A stretch of DNA of 64,000 bases from the NCBI RefSeq assembly GCF_018688155.1, contig NZ_CP061312.1, forward strand, positions 434,001-498,000, in the 5' to 3' direction. Origin of the DNA: Polynucleobacter sp. AP-Sving-400A-A2 (GTDB taxonomy: Bacteria > Pseudomonadota > Gammaproteobacteria > Burkholderiales > Burkholderiaceae). Position numbers and translations under genes: made by a program. Below are positions 8,210-17,752 of this stretch, one piece after another. The notes under the pieces were generated by a model, which ran no database searches, had not been told where the DNA came from, and was given only the letters and a program-made list of their open reading frames with translations. The first letter of the stretch is position 1; each line of letters opens with the position of its first letter.

Positions 8210-11200
8210 GTGACTTTATCGATAACTTCTAACGGAGTTAATTTATGGGATAGCAGTCACGTCTCTAAGCGCAGCACGTTGGAGATTAGGCAGCTAACAA
8301 CTGACCAGGCTGCGTTAATCAGCCCGTCTCAGATCGCCCCTTTTAAGGCGATTCAAATCCACGCTTTTGAGAGCGCGGATTTGAACGCCTTAACGCCAGA
8401 GACCTTTGCGGCAATCGATCCTTTTTCCATTACAGGCATGACTACCAGTCAATTGACGGGTTTATCAACTGCCAATGCAGGGGCTTTTACCGCCACCCAA
8501 ATTTCGAAATTAAACTCTGCCCAAATTGGTAAGTTGTCAGCAGACGACATTAATGCATTAACTCCAGCCGCAATGGCAGCCATTACCAAAACTGCTGCCA
8601 GAGGATTTACCACAACGCAATTGGCTGGTTTATTGGCTACAAATGCTACTGCAATGACAAGTTCGCAAGTGGCTCAGCTGAACGCAGCTCAAATTGGATC
8701 CTTATCCACCGCCGCTTTAAATGGGTTAACAACAACGGCAATCGCTGCCATTTCGACAACTGCCATTCGTGGTTTAACGACCACGCAAATGGCGGCCTTA
8801 TCGACGACCAATGCTGGCGCCTTAACCAGTGCTCAAGTGGCCCAGTTGAACGCTGATCAAATTGGCGCCTTAGCTCCTGCCGCTTTAAATGCATTTAGTC
8901 CCACTGATTTTGCAGCGATTCAAACTAAAGCGATGGCAGGCATTACTGGCACACAAGCCGCTGGAATCTCTGCCGCTAATACGGCAGCTCTGTCTTATCG
9001 ACAAATTAATGCCATGACCAGTGGCGGTATTAATGGCTTCACAGCACTAGCCTTTGCTGGTATCGATGCAAACGCAGTTCAAGGTTTCAATTCCACTCAT
9101 CTCACTAGTTTAGTGACAACGAATGCTACCGCCTTAACAACTACCCAAGCTGCTAAATTAAACTCCACGCAAGTGAGTAAATTGTCTGTCGATGGTGTTA
9201 ATGCAATGAGTACAAACGCGATTGCGAGTATTCCGACAGGGGCAATCAAGGGCTTTACTGCTGCGCAATTGACTGGCTTATTAGCAACCAATGCCGGAGC
9301 GTTAACGAGTGACCAGTTGGCTCAGCTTAATGCTGTACAAATTGGAGCTTTATCGACAGCAGCCTTGAATGGACTTACCCCAGCGGCAATGTCGGCGATT
9401 TCCACAACCGCTATCCGCGGCTTAAGTACGACTCAACTAACCGCCTTGTCAACTACCAATGCCGCTGCCTTAACGGGACCTCAAGTGGCTCAGCTCAGTT
9501 CAGCTCAAATAGCAGCCTTGGTCAATGTAAATTCTATGGGGGATGATGCTATTGCGGCCATCTCTTTATCTGCTATAGCTGGTATGAGTTCTACTCAAGC
9601 AACGAGTATGTCTGCCGCGAATGCATCCTCACTATCTGCTCGGCAAATCAATGCCTTCACTACAACCAATCTAAATGCCTTAACAACCACCGCCTTTGCC
9701 GCGATTGAACCAAGCGCAATTCAAGGGTTAAATACTGCGCAAATGACGGCTCTATCGACCGCCAATGCTAGGGTTCTGACTGCGAACCAAGTGGCCCAGC
9801 TTAATTCGACTCAAATTGGCGCGCTAAACAATGATGCTTTAAATGTATTGACCACGGCGGCGATGGCGGCGATCACACCAACGGCTATTCGTGGGTTTAC
9901 TACTACCCAGCTGACTGCTTTATCTGATACCAATGCTGGGGCCTTGGTCAGCGCTCAAGTAGCTCAGATTAACTCCACTCAAATCGCTGCTTTCACTCCT
10001 ACCGGATTAAATTCCTTCAGTACAACCGCAATAGCAGCCATTACCCCAAGTGCTATAGCCCGCCTAACTACAGCACAGGCAACCGGATTATCTGACGCTA
10101 AGGTTGCTGCGCTTTCTTATCAGCAAATCAATGCTATGACCAGTGCAGGTGTGAATGCCTTAACCACTACTGCCTTTGCTTCAATAGATCCCAATGCAAT
10201 CCAAGGTTTAAATACTAGCCAACTTACGAATTTAACAACTGCTAAAGCCACGGTCTTCACTGCGGATCAAGTGGCAAAATTGAGCTATGTGCAAATTAGT
10301 AAATTGCCTTTTGCTGATCTAAATGTGATGAGCACCAATGTGATTGCTAGTATTCCAGCTGGAGCAATTAGGGGATTGAGTAGTGCGCAATTAGCTGGTT
10401 TGTCCACTACTAATGCAGCGGCTTTAACCGCAGACCAGGTGAGTCAATTCAATTACAGTCAAATTGGTGCTTTGCCTTATGCCACTTTAAATAGTCTAAC
10501 TGCTGGAGCAACGGGCGCAATGGCGGCAATTACTCCCAGCGCAATCACAGGTCTAACTACGGATCAAGCCAGCAACTTATCAGCTGGCAATGCAGGGGCT
10601 TTGGTCGGTACTCAAGTGTCTCAACTCAACTCGACTCAAATTGGCGCCTTCTCCACCACCGCATTAAATGGACTGACTCCCAATGCAATGGCAGCGATTT
10701 CAACCTCAGCTATTTCGGGTTTAACGACTGGACAATTGGGCGTTCTCTCTTCTGCCAATGCAACAGCATTGACCCCTGAGCAGGTTGCTACCCTAAACTC
10801 TACTCAAGTTGGTGGACTATCGACTACTGCCCTAAATGCCTTAAGCCCAACAGCGCTGCCGGCGATTTCAACCTCAGGGATTACAGGTTTAACGACTGCG
10901 CAACTCAATGCACTTTCTACTACCATTACCTCCGAGTTAACTAATCGGCAGGCTGGCTATCTGACTGCAAGTCAAATTGGTGAATTAACGAATTTAAATT
11001 CACTAAGTCCTGATGCTATGGCAGGAATTTCAACATTAGCTATTTCTGGTTTAACAAGCACACAGTTAGGTGGACTGACTACTCACTCCGCTGAGAACCT
11101 CACAGATAGTCAAGTTGCCCAGCTAAGCTCTACTCAAATTGGACAGCTCAACTACGCCGCCTTAAATACATTAATCCAAGAGTCAGGAACGGCGATTTCA

Positions 11201-11827
11201 GCAGCAGCAATGCAGGGTGTAACGGATACGCAGGCCCCGTATTTAGATACTCTTAGTACCGGTGCGATGTCCTCAAGTCAAGTTGCCAAGTTAACCACCA
11301 CAGCCTTAAATCTGCTGACTACAGCAGCAATGGCAGCAATTACACCAACGGCTATTTCGGGTTTAACGACTACGCAACTTGGAGCCCTCTCTGCTACCAA
11401 TGCAGGAGCACTGACTGCTGAGCAAGTTGCCAAGTTTAGTTCCACTCAAGTTGGCGGCTTATCCACTACAGCATTAAATGGCCTTACTCCAGAAGCAATG
11501 GCTGCGATTGCGACAACGGCTATTTCGGGTTTAACGACTACGCAACTAGGAGCCCTCTCTACTGCAAATGCAGGAGCGCTTAACAGAGAGCAGATTGCCA
11601 TGCTCAGCGCAGCACAGCTGACTAGTCTCTCAAGTGCAGACGTTAATACATTCACTAATGAAGAGTTTGCTGCGATTACAACTAATGCAATGACAGGAAT
11701 GACTCTCAGCCAAGTGAATGGGCTAGGTTCGACAAGAGCAAAAATGTTGTCTGCTTACCAGATAGCGGCGTTAACCGATGTGTCAACCGATTTTGTGAAA
11801 ACCCGATTTACTACCTTGTACGCCTAA
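8210..11827 (+). CDS. Giant octapeptide-repeat protein (1205 aa)
   Basis: From residue 28 almost to the C-terminus the protein is a regular 8-residue repeat with consensus xLTxxQ(I/V)x, for example QLNSTQIG, ALTPAAMA and GLTTTQLA. Position 2 is Leu/Met/Phe/Ile and position 7 is aliphatic. Seven octads usually form a 56-residue super-repeat (GLTTTQLx, ALSTxNAx, ALTxxQVA, QLNxxQIG, xLSxxALN, xLTxxAMA, AIxxxAIx); a few have six or an irregular spacer. There is no cysteine, signal peptide or RTX motif. Such a period suggests a solenoid or long rod, likely extracellular, but fold and export route are unknown. Starts at GTG with AGG six bases upstream. Confidence 0.75.
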   Translation: MTLSITSNGVNLWDSSHVSKRSTLEIRQLTTDQAALISPSQIAPFKAIQIHAFESADLNALTPETFAAIDPFSITGMTTSQLTGLSTANAGAFTATQISKLNSAQIGKLSADDINALTPAAMAAITKTAARGFTTTQLAGLLATNATAMTSSQVAQLNAAQIGSLSTAALNGLTTTAIAAISTTAIRGLTTTQMAALSTTNAGALTSAQVAQLNADQIGALAPAALNAFSPTDFAAIQTKAMAGITGTQAAGISAANTAALSYRQINAMTSGGINGFTALAFAGIDANAVQGFNSTHLTSLVTTNATALTTTQAAKLNSTQVSKLSVDGVNAMSTNAIASIPTGAIKGFTAAQLTGLLATNAGALTSDQLAQLNAVQIGALSTAALNGLTPAAMSAISTTAIRGLSTTQLTALSTTNAAALTGPQVAQLSSAQIAALVNVNSMGDDAIAAISLSAIAGMSSTQATSMSAANASSLSARQINAFTTTNLNALTTTAFAAIEPSAIQGLNTAQMTALSTANARVLTANQVAQLNSTQIGALNNDALNVLTTAAMAAITPTAIRGFTTTQLTALSDTNAGALVSAQVAQINSTQIAAFTPTGLNSFSTTAIAAITPSAIARLTTAQATGLSDAKVAALSYQQINAMTSAGVNALTTTAFASIDPNAIQGLNTSQLTNLTTAKATVFTADQVAKLSYVQISKLPFADLNVMSTNVIASIPAGAIRGLSSAQLAGLSTTNAAALTADQVSQFNYSQIGALPYATLNSLTAGATGAMAAITPSAITGLTTDQASNLSAGNAGALVGTQVSQLNSTQIGAFSTTALNGLTPNAMAAISTSAISGLTTGQLGVLSSANATALTPEQVATLNSTQVGGLSTTALNALSPTALPAISTSGITGLTTAQLNALSTTITSELTNRQAGYLTASQIGELTNLNSLSPDAMAGISTLAISGLTSTQLGGLTTHSAENLTDSQVAQLSSTQIGQLNYAALNTLIQESGTAISAAAMQGVTDTQAPYLDTLSTGAMSSSQVAKLTTTALNLLTTAAMAAITPTAISGLTTTQLGALSATNAGALTAEQVAKFSSTQVGGLSTTALNGLTPEAMAAIATTAISGLTTTQLGALSTANAGALNREQIAMLSAAQLTSLSSADVNTFTNEEFAAITTNAMTGMTLSQVNGLGSTRAKMLSAYQIAALTDVSTDFVKTRFTTLYA
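8291..11780 (+). repeat. About 140 tandem 24-bp (octapeptide) coding repeats in 168-bp super-repeats
   Basis: Translation shows continuous 8-residue periodicity over almost 3.5 kb, nested in a 56-residue (168-bp) higher-order unit. DNA copies are diverged, with synonymous changes, so the array is old and under protein-level constraint rather than recently expanded. Confidence 0.85.
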
Positions 11828-11903
11828 AAACTATTTTGAGTTAAATAAGCTGTCTGCTTAGAAAATTTATCAATACAGTTTTATTGCAAAAAACCGCTGT
11901 GAA

Positions 11904-12839
11904 TTACCAGTATTTTGAGGGTGGGGCGTATACCAGAATCTTGGCTGGATTGAGGTAAGTACTATTTTGGTGAATCTCATAGTGAAGATGCGGGCCAGTC
12001 GATCTTCCGGTAGAGCCCGATTGTGCAATCACTTGACCGCGTTTTACTAGTTGTCCCACCTTGACCAAGAGTTTGCTATTGTGAGCATACTTAGAAATAA
12101 AGCCTTCGTTATGGGCAATTTCAATAAAGTTGCCGTAGGCTGGATCAAATGCTGACTTAATGACCGTGCCATCACCTGACGCTACGATAGGGGTACCCGT
12201 TGGGGTAATAAAGTCAATGCCAGAGTGCTGAGCTAATTGTTGAGTAATGGGATCTATGCGGACACCAAAGTTGCTGGTCATACCCAGCCTAGCGTCAATC
12301 GGCGGACCAATCGGCAGGGCTCTGAGCCAGTTGTATTGCTTTTGCCATTCAGGTTCTAACTTGGTGGTTATATCGAGGATTTCATTGGACTTGTTGGCAA
12401 GATCCTCAAGATTATCGACCAATGCTTTGGTGGGATCTAGCTGAAAATTGACTGGTTTTAGAGGGCCACCAAGGTGTGCCGGGTCCAAGAGCTTCTCTTT
12501 AATGGTGCTCGGGGTAGAAATGGCAAGATAGCGGTCTTTACTGGCTTTGAGTTCGTTAAAGGCGGTGCTAACCTCCTTGAGGCGCGCTTGGTAAGAGGCT
12601 AGCTCTCGACGATACATGCCGTCCAGTCTTGAGCGCTCTTCTGGGGTCACTACTCCGGTAACTTCTTTAGCCAGCTCAGGATTGACTTCAAATGCGATGG
12701 TAATACCAGTATAAAAAATCAAAATACCAAAGGCACAAAATGCGCAGCTAACAACAGCCACTAAGCGTAAAACACCCTTTTTGGTGATATTGATTTGTTT
12801 AATCGAGCCAGTCGATCCCGAAACCCAAAATAGTTGCAT
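11904..12839 (-). CDS. Membrane-anchored M23 family metallopeptidase
   Basis: A zinc endopeptidase of the LytM/M23 family acting on peptidoglycan. One transmembrane helix lies at residues about 24-46, followed by a periplasmic, partly helical linker. The M23 domain (about 190-300) has the ligand motifs HSGIDF (H205, D209) and HLHYE (H284, H286), so it should be catalytically active. Its neighbourhood to three bactofilins fits known bactofilin/M23 partnerships in cell-shape control (for example CcmA with Csd1 in Helicobacter), though here the genes are about 1 kb apart and divergent. The start ATG 12839 gives the cytoplasmic N-terminal 20 residues. Confidence 0.88.
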   Translation of the reverse strand: MQLFWVSGSTGSIKQINITKKGVLRLVAVVSCAFCAFGILIFYTGITIAFEVNPELAKEVTGVVTPEERSRLDGMYRRELASYQARLKEVSTAFNELKASKDRYLAISTPSTIKEKLLDPAHLGGPLKPVNFQLDPTKALVDNLEDLANKSNEILDITTKLEPEWQKQYNWLRALPIGPPIDARLGMTSNFGVRIDPITQQLAQHSGIDFITPTGTPIVASGDGTVIKSAFDPAYGNFIEIAHNEGFISKYAHNSKLLVKVGQLVKRGQVIAQSGSTGRSTGPHLHYEIHQNSTYLNPAKILVYAPPSKYW

Positions 12840-12949
12840 TGATATTCTATAAGTACTTGATTTTTTTAAATAAAATTTCTCAGCTGAGCTGTAAGGTAAC
12901 CTATAATACCAACAAGTTTACTTTACAGCGATCCTATTATTCGCTCCCT

Positions 12950-13300
12950 ATGAATTTATTACATCCCACTTTTAAAATACTGTTAGTCGGCCTCTTTCTG
13001 TTGGGCAATCCAATAGCGCAAGGAGCAATCATTGGCCAAATGCCAGCCCATGGCGACATTTTGTACATTACCGCCGAGCCTTGTACCTCTGAAACGGGCA
13101 GGATTGAACCGAATTGGTTTTTTTCCTACAGCGTCAGTGCCACAGGTAGCGTGAGCCGCAGTTGCTACGTGAGATATAACGATCAAATCTGGATTCGGGG
13201 GCCATTTGGAGCCGAGACTACTTATCCAATGAGTTACTTCTCCAAGCCTGCTAACGCGGCTGAAAACAAGTCAGAAGCTGCTCCAGAAGTGAAGCCGTAA
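12950..13300 (+). CDS. Small secreted hypothetical protein (116 aa)
   Basis: ATG 12950 gives a typical signal peptide (hydrophobic core ILLVGLFLLG, cleavage likely after IAQG or AQA-like Ala). A longer frame from TTG 12839 only adds a non-signal stretch, so I prefer the later start. The mature part has two cysteines, many aromatic residues (NWFFSY, QIWIRGPFG) and an Ala/Glu/Lys tail. It is probably periplasmic or outer-membrane associated. Family not recognised. Confidence 0.6.
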   Translation: MNLLHPTFKILLVGLFLLGNPIAQGAIIGQMPAHGDILYITAEPCTSETGRIEPNWFFSYSVSATGSVSRSCYVRYNDQIWIRGPFGAETTYPMSYFSKPANAAENKSEAAPEVKP

Positions 13301-13313
13301 TTAGTTCCAGCGC

Positions 13314-13760
13314 CTACTTGCCGCTTTGGTCCTTGCTGGACTGATTTGGTTTACAAAAAAACTGAAATAAGACATCACTCATCGTTTCGGGAATGACGCG
13401 TTCCCAGGGTGAGTTCGGGGTATTTTCAGAGCCCAAACTGGTGCCTGAGCCCTCCGGACCTGCGTAATAACCAATATAAAACTGCTTATAGCTCTCGTAG
13501 CCAGTTCGGCAAAAGTAGGATAAATCCTGAATGACAGAAAGGGTGGGCTCTCCATTCGGTCCAGAGAGAGCCTGAGAATAGCTTGTTAAAAGCCAGGTGC
13601 TCACTTGCTCTGATTGGGGTTCTATGACAGTTTTACTATCATCGAAGTAGTAGTTATTTCCCAGTGCATCAGAGGAGATAAAGCTCCACCCAGCATGGCT
13701 GGCATTAAGCGGGTTTAGTAAAAAAGCCGTTAATGCCGTCAAGATCCATCTCTTTGTCAT
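13314..13760 (-). CDS. Secreted protein resembling surface-adhesin E family
   Basis: After a signal peptide starting MTKRWILTALTAFLL and ending near SHA, the protein begins W-F-I-S and has a YYFDD motif, a strand ending in TWLLTSYSQ, a Cys in the middle of the domain, and a C-terminal VIPETMSDVLFQFFC. This order (Trp start, YxD, Cys, VxPxTxxxxxxxxxC) resembles small secreted Surface-adhesin E-type proteins of betaproteobacteria. An upstream ATG at 13805 would add 15 residues before the signal; I chose 13760 because it gives a canonical signal. Function is not known from sequence. Confidence 0.6.
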   Translation of the reverse strand: MTKRWILTALTAFLLNPLNASHAGWSFISSDALGNNYYFDDSKTVIEPQSEQVSTWLLTSYSQALSGPNGEPTLSVIQDLSYFCRTGYESYKQFYIGYYAGPEGSGTSLGSENTPNSPWERVIPETMSDVLFQFFCKPNQSSKDQSGK

Positions 13761-13901
13761 AAAAAGAGGGTAGATTTTGGTGCATGAAATATTTAAATTG
13801 TTCATATATAGTGCGTTTAAGCCCTTAAAGGGAGTTTCAACTGATAAAATCGTTGCAATTTATACCAATAATAGAAGTACTGCCCCCAAGGAGTGTTAAG
13901 A

Positions 13902-14240
13902 ATGGCTGAAGCAAATCAACAAGGTTGTCTATTTGTAGGTGAAGGCGTAGTTCTCAAAGGGAATTTTGAGGTTCCGGATATCGCCTCCATTTCAGGAGTT
14001 GTCGAAGGTGAGATTACTGCAAAACAAGTCATCATAGAGGCAACAGGTGTCGTGCGTGGCAAATTGTCTGGTGAATCAGTTGATATTCGTGGTGAAGTAA
14101 ATGAGTATATTTCTTCAACCCGTAGTTTGATTATTCGATCCACTGGTAAGGTCAGTGGCTCCATTAATTATTCTGAAATTGAGATTGAAAAAGGTGGCCA
14201 TTTGCATGGTGAATTACATAACCTCAATCCTCATTCCTAA
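13902..14240 (+). CDS. Bactofilin 1 (112 aa)
   Basis: A polymer-forming cytoskeletal protein. It shows the short beta-helix repeats of bactofilins: GxxxxGxxxxxxxxxISGxVxGxI, then VIIEATGVVRGKLSG, IRSTGKVSGSINYSEIEIEKGGHLHGEL. Length matches the compact bactofilin core with short tails. AAGGAG at 13888-13893 lies eight bases before ATG 13902; the in-frame GTG at 13893 is too close to that site. First of three tandem bactofilin genes that probably form one operon with the ParA-type gene. Confidence 0.9.
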   Translation: MAEANQQGCLFVGEGVVLKGNFEVPDIASISGVVEGEITAKQVIIEATGVVRGKLSGESVDIRGEVNEYISSTRSLIIRSTGKVSGSINYSEIEIEKGGHLHGELHNLNPHS

Positions 14241-14264
14241 TCATCTTAAGCAGAACATACAACG

Positions 14265-14732
14265 ATGTCTATCTTTTCAAAAAATTCCACTTCACAAAAT
14301 ATCCCAGAGCAAGATATGCAAGAGCAGCCTGACAACTTTTCTCAGTCAAATGTGCCCGAAGAGATTGAGCCTGAACCAGTCGATCAAAATTTTCGAAGTG
14401 AAACACCTATTCGATCTTCAATCAATACCAAGCCATCGATTCTGAGTGAAGGTTTTACCTTTGAAGGCACGATAGTTTCTGATGGGATTTTGAATATCTC
14501 CGGGGTTGTGCGTGGTAAGGTCACTGCCAAATCTGTTTTGATTGATTCCACTGGTCAAGTTGATGGTGAACTCAATACTGAAAACCTGGTGATTAAGGGG
14601 AACTTGAAGGGGGACGTTAACTGTGATGACTTGAATGTTGGCCCACTTGCTAATGTCAGCGGAAATATCAATTACAAATATATTCATATTCAACGTGGTG
14701 GCAAGATTAGCGGCAAGTTTAATAAAAACTAA
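14265..14732 (+). CDS. Bactofilin 2 with N-terminal acidic/Ser tail (155 aa)
   Basis: The C-terminal 95 residues form a bactofilin beta-helix (GFTFEGTIVSDGILNISG, VRGKVTAKSVLIDSTGQVDG, GNINYKYIHIQRGGKISG). The first 55-60 residues are a disordered Gln/Glu/Pro/Ser-rich extension absent from its neighbours, which may bind a partner. It lies 24 bases after bactofilin 1, consistent with co-transcription. Paralogue of the genes on both sides rather than a recent copy, since sequence identity is modest. Confidence 0.9.
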   Translation: MSIFSKNSTSQNIPEQDMQEQPDNFSQSNVPEEIEPEPVDQNFRSETPIRSSINTKPSILSEGFTFEGTIVSDGILNISGVVRGKVTAKSVLIDSTGQVDGELNTENLVIKGNLKGDVNCDDLNVGPLANVSGNINYKYIHIQRGGKISGKFNKN

Positions 14733-14750
14733 CATGCAACTAATATTGTT

Positions 14751-15146
14751 TTGAAACAAAATACCGTCATACGCCTGCTTGATCCGTCTAAAGAAACTTT
14801 CGGCTCAATTATTGGATCTGATTTAGAAATCATTGGTAGTTTGTTAGCAACTAAGTCCCTCAGAATCGATGGCACGATAGTTGGTGATATTAAAACAAAA
14901 GCGGGCGCGGATGTTTGTATTGCGCTTGGCAAATCGGGTTTAGTGCAAGGTAATATTTCTGGGGTGCGAGTCTTGGTTGCTGGCCGAGTAGAGGGTAATG
15001 TGCTGGCAACGGAGAGAGTGGAATTGCACAGTGGCGCAGATGTCCATGGAGATATTATTTATGCTCAGATTGGTATTGAACAAGGTGCACGTTTGAGCGG
15101 ACTACTTTCCAAAATTATCAACGATGATGATCTTGATGACAAATAG
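14751..15146 (+). CDS. Bactofilin 3 (131 aa)
   Basis: The most canonical of the three: an N-terminal [20 protein letters not shown] followed by [49 protein letters not shown] and an acidic tail (NDDDLDDK). No ATG or GTG is available upstream in frame; TTG at 14751 is the only standard start that keeps the N-terminus, so a weak start is likely. It lies 18 bases after bactofilin 2 and 35 bases before the ParA-type gene. Confidence 0.88.
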   Translation: MKQNTVIRLLDPSKETFGSIIGSDLEIIGSLLATKSLRIDGTIVGDIKTKAGADVCIALGKSGLVQGNISGVRVLVAGRVEGNVLATERVELHSGADVHGDIIYAQIGIEQGARLSGLLSKIINDDDLDDK

Positions 15147-15181
15147 GAACCGGGCATTATTGGCAAAAAAGAGTAATTAAT

Positions 15182-16084
15182 ATGTATACCAACGGCACAA
15201 TCAAAATTCTAGTGACCAACCAAAAGGGTGGTGTTGGTAAGAGCACGATTGCCGTTAACCTAGCAGCTTATCTTGCGATACAAGAAAACATCAAAGTATC
15301 CTTGATTGACATGGATCCTCAAGCATCTTCTTCTCGCTGGGCTAAGAAAGCGCCGGATATCGGCGTCCAAGTCCATTGCCTTGATGTCAATTATGAAAGT
15401 AGTGGAGCGGCCCTTCTCAGTGCCCGCTCGGGTGTTCGAAAGTATTCTTCTGGAGTTGAGGTTTGTATTTGTGATCTCACTTGGACGCCGGCTATGTCTG
15501 AACAATTTATCTTAGATTTTGATATGGTTTTAGTGCCCAGCTCGAATTCTAAATTTGAGATGGCAAGTACTGAAATTTTTATTCTGAAATATGCGCAACA
15601 GTGCATGTCTCGTCTGGCAGTGAACAAGCAATTTATCTTGGTAGTTCCAAGTAAAGTGGAAGAGGGGTACTCTTCCCACGCAACATTTACCAACTTAGAC
15701 TTTCTCATGAATTGCCACATCACACCGCCTGTCTATCGAACACCAGCAATTGACAGTTATGTGTATGAGGATTTTTTATGTGTCTGTCCTGATCAAAAAA
15801 TTGCAGAGAATTTTTCTTTTTTTGGAAAATATATTTCTAAAAAAATCATTGAACGCAACATCGTTAGAAAATCAATTTCGATCAGTGGCAACTCTTTAAA
15901 TCGTGCGATCGTGAAAAAAGTGAGCGTTCTAGATGACTATCGTGAAAGAGCACGTGGTCTTAATTTTTACGGTGGTATTGCAAACACCTTACCTGTGCCG
16001 GAGCTAAAAAATGAAGGCTCAACAGAACAACGCTTGAAAAAGGTGGGCTTGGTGCCCTCTTTCTTGAGAAGGGGTGACAATTAA
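15182..16084 (+). CDS. ParA/MinD-superfamily ATPase
   Basis: A P-loop ATPase with the deviant Walker A motif KGGVGKST (residues 15-22), switch region [14 protein letters not shown], and a degraded Walker B-like ICDLTW. The C-terminal 100 residues diverge from plasmid and chromosomal ParA. No ParB gene or parS-like cluster is visible. The gene directly follows three bactofilins; in Myxococcus, bactofilins scaffold ParAB components through adaptor proteins, so this ATPase may be positioned by, or position, the bactofilin polymer. That link is inference from order only. Confidence 0.85.
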   Translation: MYTNGTIKILVTNQKGGVGKSTIAVNLAAYLAIQENIKVSLIDMDPQASSSRWAKKAPDIGVQVHCLDVNYESSGAALLSARSGVRKYSSGVEVCICDLTWTPAMSEQFILDFDMVLVPSSNSKFEMASTEIFILKYAQQCMSRLAVNKQFILVVPSKVEEGYSSHATFTNLDFLMNCHITPPVYRTPAIDSYVYEDFLCVCPDQKIAENFSFFGKYISKKIIERNIVRKSISISGNSLNRAIVKKVSVLDDYRERARGLNFYGGIANTLPVPELKNEGSTEQRLKKVGLVPSFLRRGDN

Positions 16085-16087
16085 CTC

Positions 16088-16429
16088 ATGACAAGTATGA
16101 AAGATCCGTACAGAAACGACGTATTTGAAGATGAGCATGGACATCGAGTTGCCGTGAAGCGACTCTATACTCCCAATGAGTTAGGTGTGAGCTATGTCGA
16201 GTATAAAAATTATGATGACTCCGCTTTGCGTTTTATGCCCAAAGAACAGTTTATGGAAGTCTTTCACTGGGTCGATAACTTTGGCACAACCGATACTTTT
16301 GTAAGGCCGGAAGAGGTTGTAGAGGCTCCAAAACAGGCTCCTAAGGAGCCTGATTCTCCAGCTAGCCCAAAGCAAGAGTCTGACCAACAGCAAGCAGCGG
16401 ATACCACTCCTCCTAAACGGATATCCTAG
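16088..16429 (+). CDS. Hypothetical protein with proline-rich tail (113 aa)
   Basis: Starts three bases after the ParA-type stop, so it is co-transcribed with it. Residues 1-75 look globular (NELGVSYVEYKNYDD, FMPKEQFMEVFHWVDNF). The rest is a disordered Pro/Glu/Gln/Lys tail. No membrane segment. Not recognised. Being last in the bactofilin-ParA operon, it may be an adaptor, but nothing in the sequence proves this. Confidence 0.65.
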   Translation: MTSMKDPYRNDVFEDEHGHRVAVKRLYTPNELGVSYVEYKNYDDSALRFMPKEQFMEVFHWVDNFGTTDTFVRPEEVVEAPKQAPKEPDSPASPKQESDQQQAADTTPPKRIS

Positions 16430-16570
16430 CTTACCGTTAGATCTCTTGGTATGGAAATAATGGCACTGATTTGATCATACGGCGAGTCGCTAAATAGATT
16501 AATTGGTAGCAAAATTTTTAGAGTTCTTGAGTTCAATATGTACTCTCCCTACATTTATTAAGGAATTTAA

Positions 16571-17752
16571 GTGCCCGACAATCTGATGTATTCCCGCTAC
16601 TTGCAAATTGCATTGAAGGTGATTGCAGTTTTGTGCGGCCTTACTTTGTTATTCGCTGCAGTCCAAAGTCAAGTTATTGGACTGGATAGTGAGGGATTGC
16701 AGCGATTTATTCTGAGTCAAATACAAAATCCAGTGCAATTCAAATTACTGGTAGGCCTAGCTTTTTTAGTTGCAGGGATTTTTTTTCCGATGCCCCAAAA
16801 AAGTGGTGCGAGATACTCTGGCCCCAAAGACTTGCAATTTGACACCTATAAGTTGTATTTGGTTACTAAATACAAGCTAGAGAGAAATGCGGTTTTAAAT
16901 CAGTTGGTGTGTCGCAATAAAGTTTTTGCAAGTTTGGAGGAGACTTTATCTTATGCACATTCGCTAGAGTGTCCATCACAGCATCCTAGCTATAAAGCTC
17001 CTAGCCTGGATTCCTTGAAGGACAGTTTTCCTGAAACTACTTCTGAATCAACAAAAGTAGCTCACACCCCATTACCTGAGAACACTTCCCCCAGAGTTGG
17101 GCAAGAATCTAGAAATTCACTGCCCATCACCATGATCATCGGCGCCCTGCTGTATTTAATTGTTCTGGGGGGTATGTTTTACGCACTTTCTCAAAATATA
17201 GTTGGCCCTGAAATTGTCGAGGCCCCTAAAGCCTCAGAGATTCAGGGCCCTGTAGAGACTAGTTCTAGTAATCCAAACGCTAGTGTAGAACCATCTGGTG
17301 GTGATGCAGCTCCTGCTGAGCTTAATGCTCAAACTGTGGCCATCAATGAGCGCTGGCTGGGGGTATGGGTGGCAGAAGGCAGCACTCAAAAGCTGTCGAT
17401 TACTCCTGCCGCAATAAAGTATGGTAACGATGAGTTTGTATGGCTTGGAGCTCGGCCCAAGGGCGTTGTGAAGTGTTGTCCAGCCTTTTATGAGGGGTCA
17501 ACCAATAAAGCTGAATTATTGACAAGAGTGCAAGCTCAGCAAGCTTTACTTGAAACCCCTACAAATGATTCTCAGAAGATTGTGGCTCTGGTGAATAACC
17601 TTGGCCAAGGTAATTTTAAAAAGATTGTATTGGCCGATCCATTCCTGCGAAAATATTTCTTTATCTACGATCAGAATTATGTCTATCGTGTTAGCAGAGA
17701 CGTAGGCGATAAGTCAGCATTTATCTTTGAGCAATTTAAGAGGCAAGAGTGA
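16571..17752 (+). CDS. Three-pass membrane protein of unknown function (393 aa)
   Basis: Hydrophobic segments at residues 9-31, 57-73 and 185-208. A cytoplasmic or linker region between the second and third is Ser/Pro-rich, and the C-terminal domain (250-393) is soluble, with an adjacent cysteine pair (KCCPAF) and a lipocalin-like WLGVWVAEGSTQKLSI opening. GTG start with AAGGA seven bases upstream. It overlaps the next gene by four bases (GTGA), so the two are translationally coupled. Family not recognised. Confidence 0.7.
   Translation: MPDNLMYSRYLQIALKVIAVLCGLTLLFAAVQSQVIGLDSEGLQRFILSQIQNPVQFKLLVGLAFLVAGIFFPMPQKSGARYSGPKDLQFDTYKLYLVTKYKLERNAVLNQLVCRNKVFASLEETLSYAHSLECPSQHPSYKAPSLDSLKDSFPETTSESTKVAHTPLPENTSPRVGQESRNSLPITMIIGALLYLIVLGGMFYALSQNIVGPEIVEAPKASEIQGPVETSSSNPNASVEPSGGDAAPAELNAQTVAINERWLGVWVAEGSTQKLSITPAAIKYGNDEFVWLGARPKGVVKCCPAFYEGSTNKAELLTRVQAQQALLETPTNDSQKIVALVNNLGQGNFKKIVLADPFLRKYFFIYDQNYVYRVSRDVGDKSAFIFEQFKRQE

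Noticed and set aside
392..11827. RTX toxins or autotransporters
   Set aside because: No GGxGxD nonapeptide repeats, no signal peptide, no C-terminal beta-barrel and no T1SS genes in the window.
12839..13300. 153-residue version of the small secreted protein starting at TTG 12839
   Set aside because: It overlaps the start of the divergent peptidase gene and buries the signal peptide; ATG 12950 gives a normal secreted protein.
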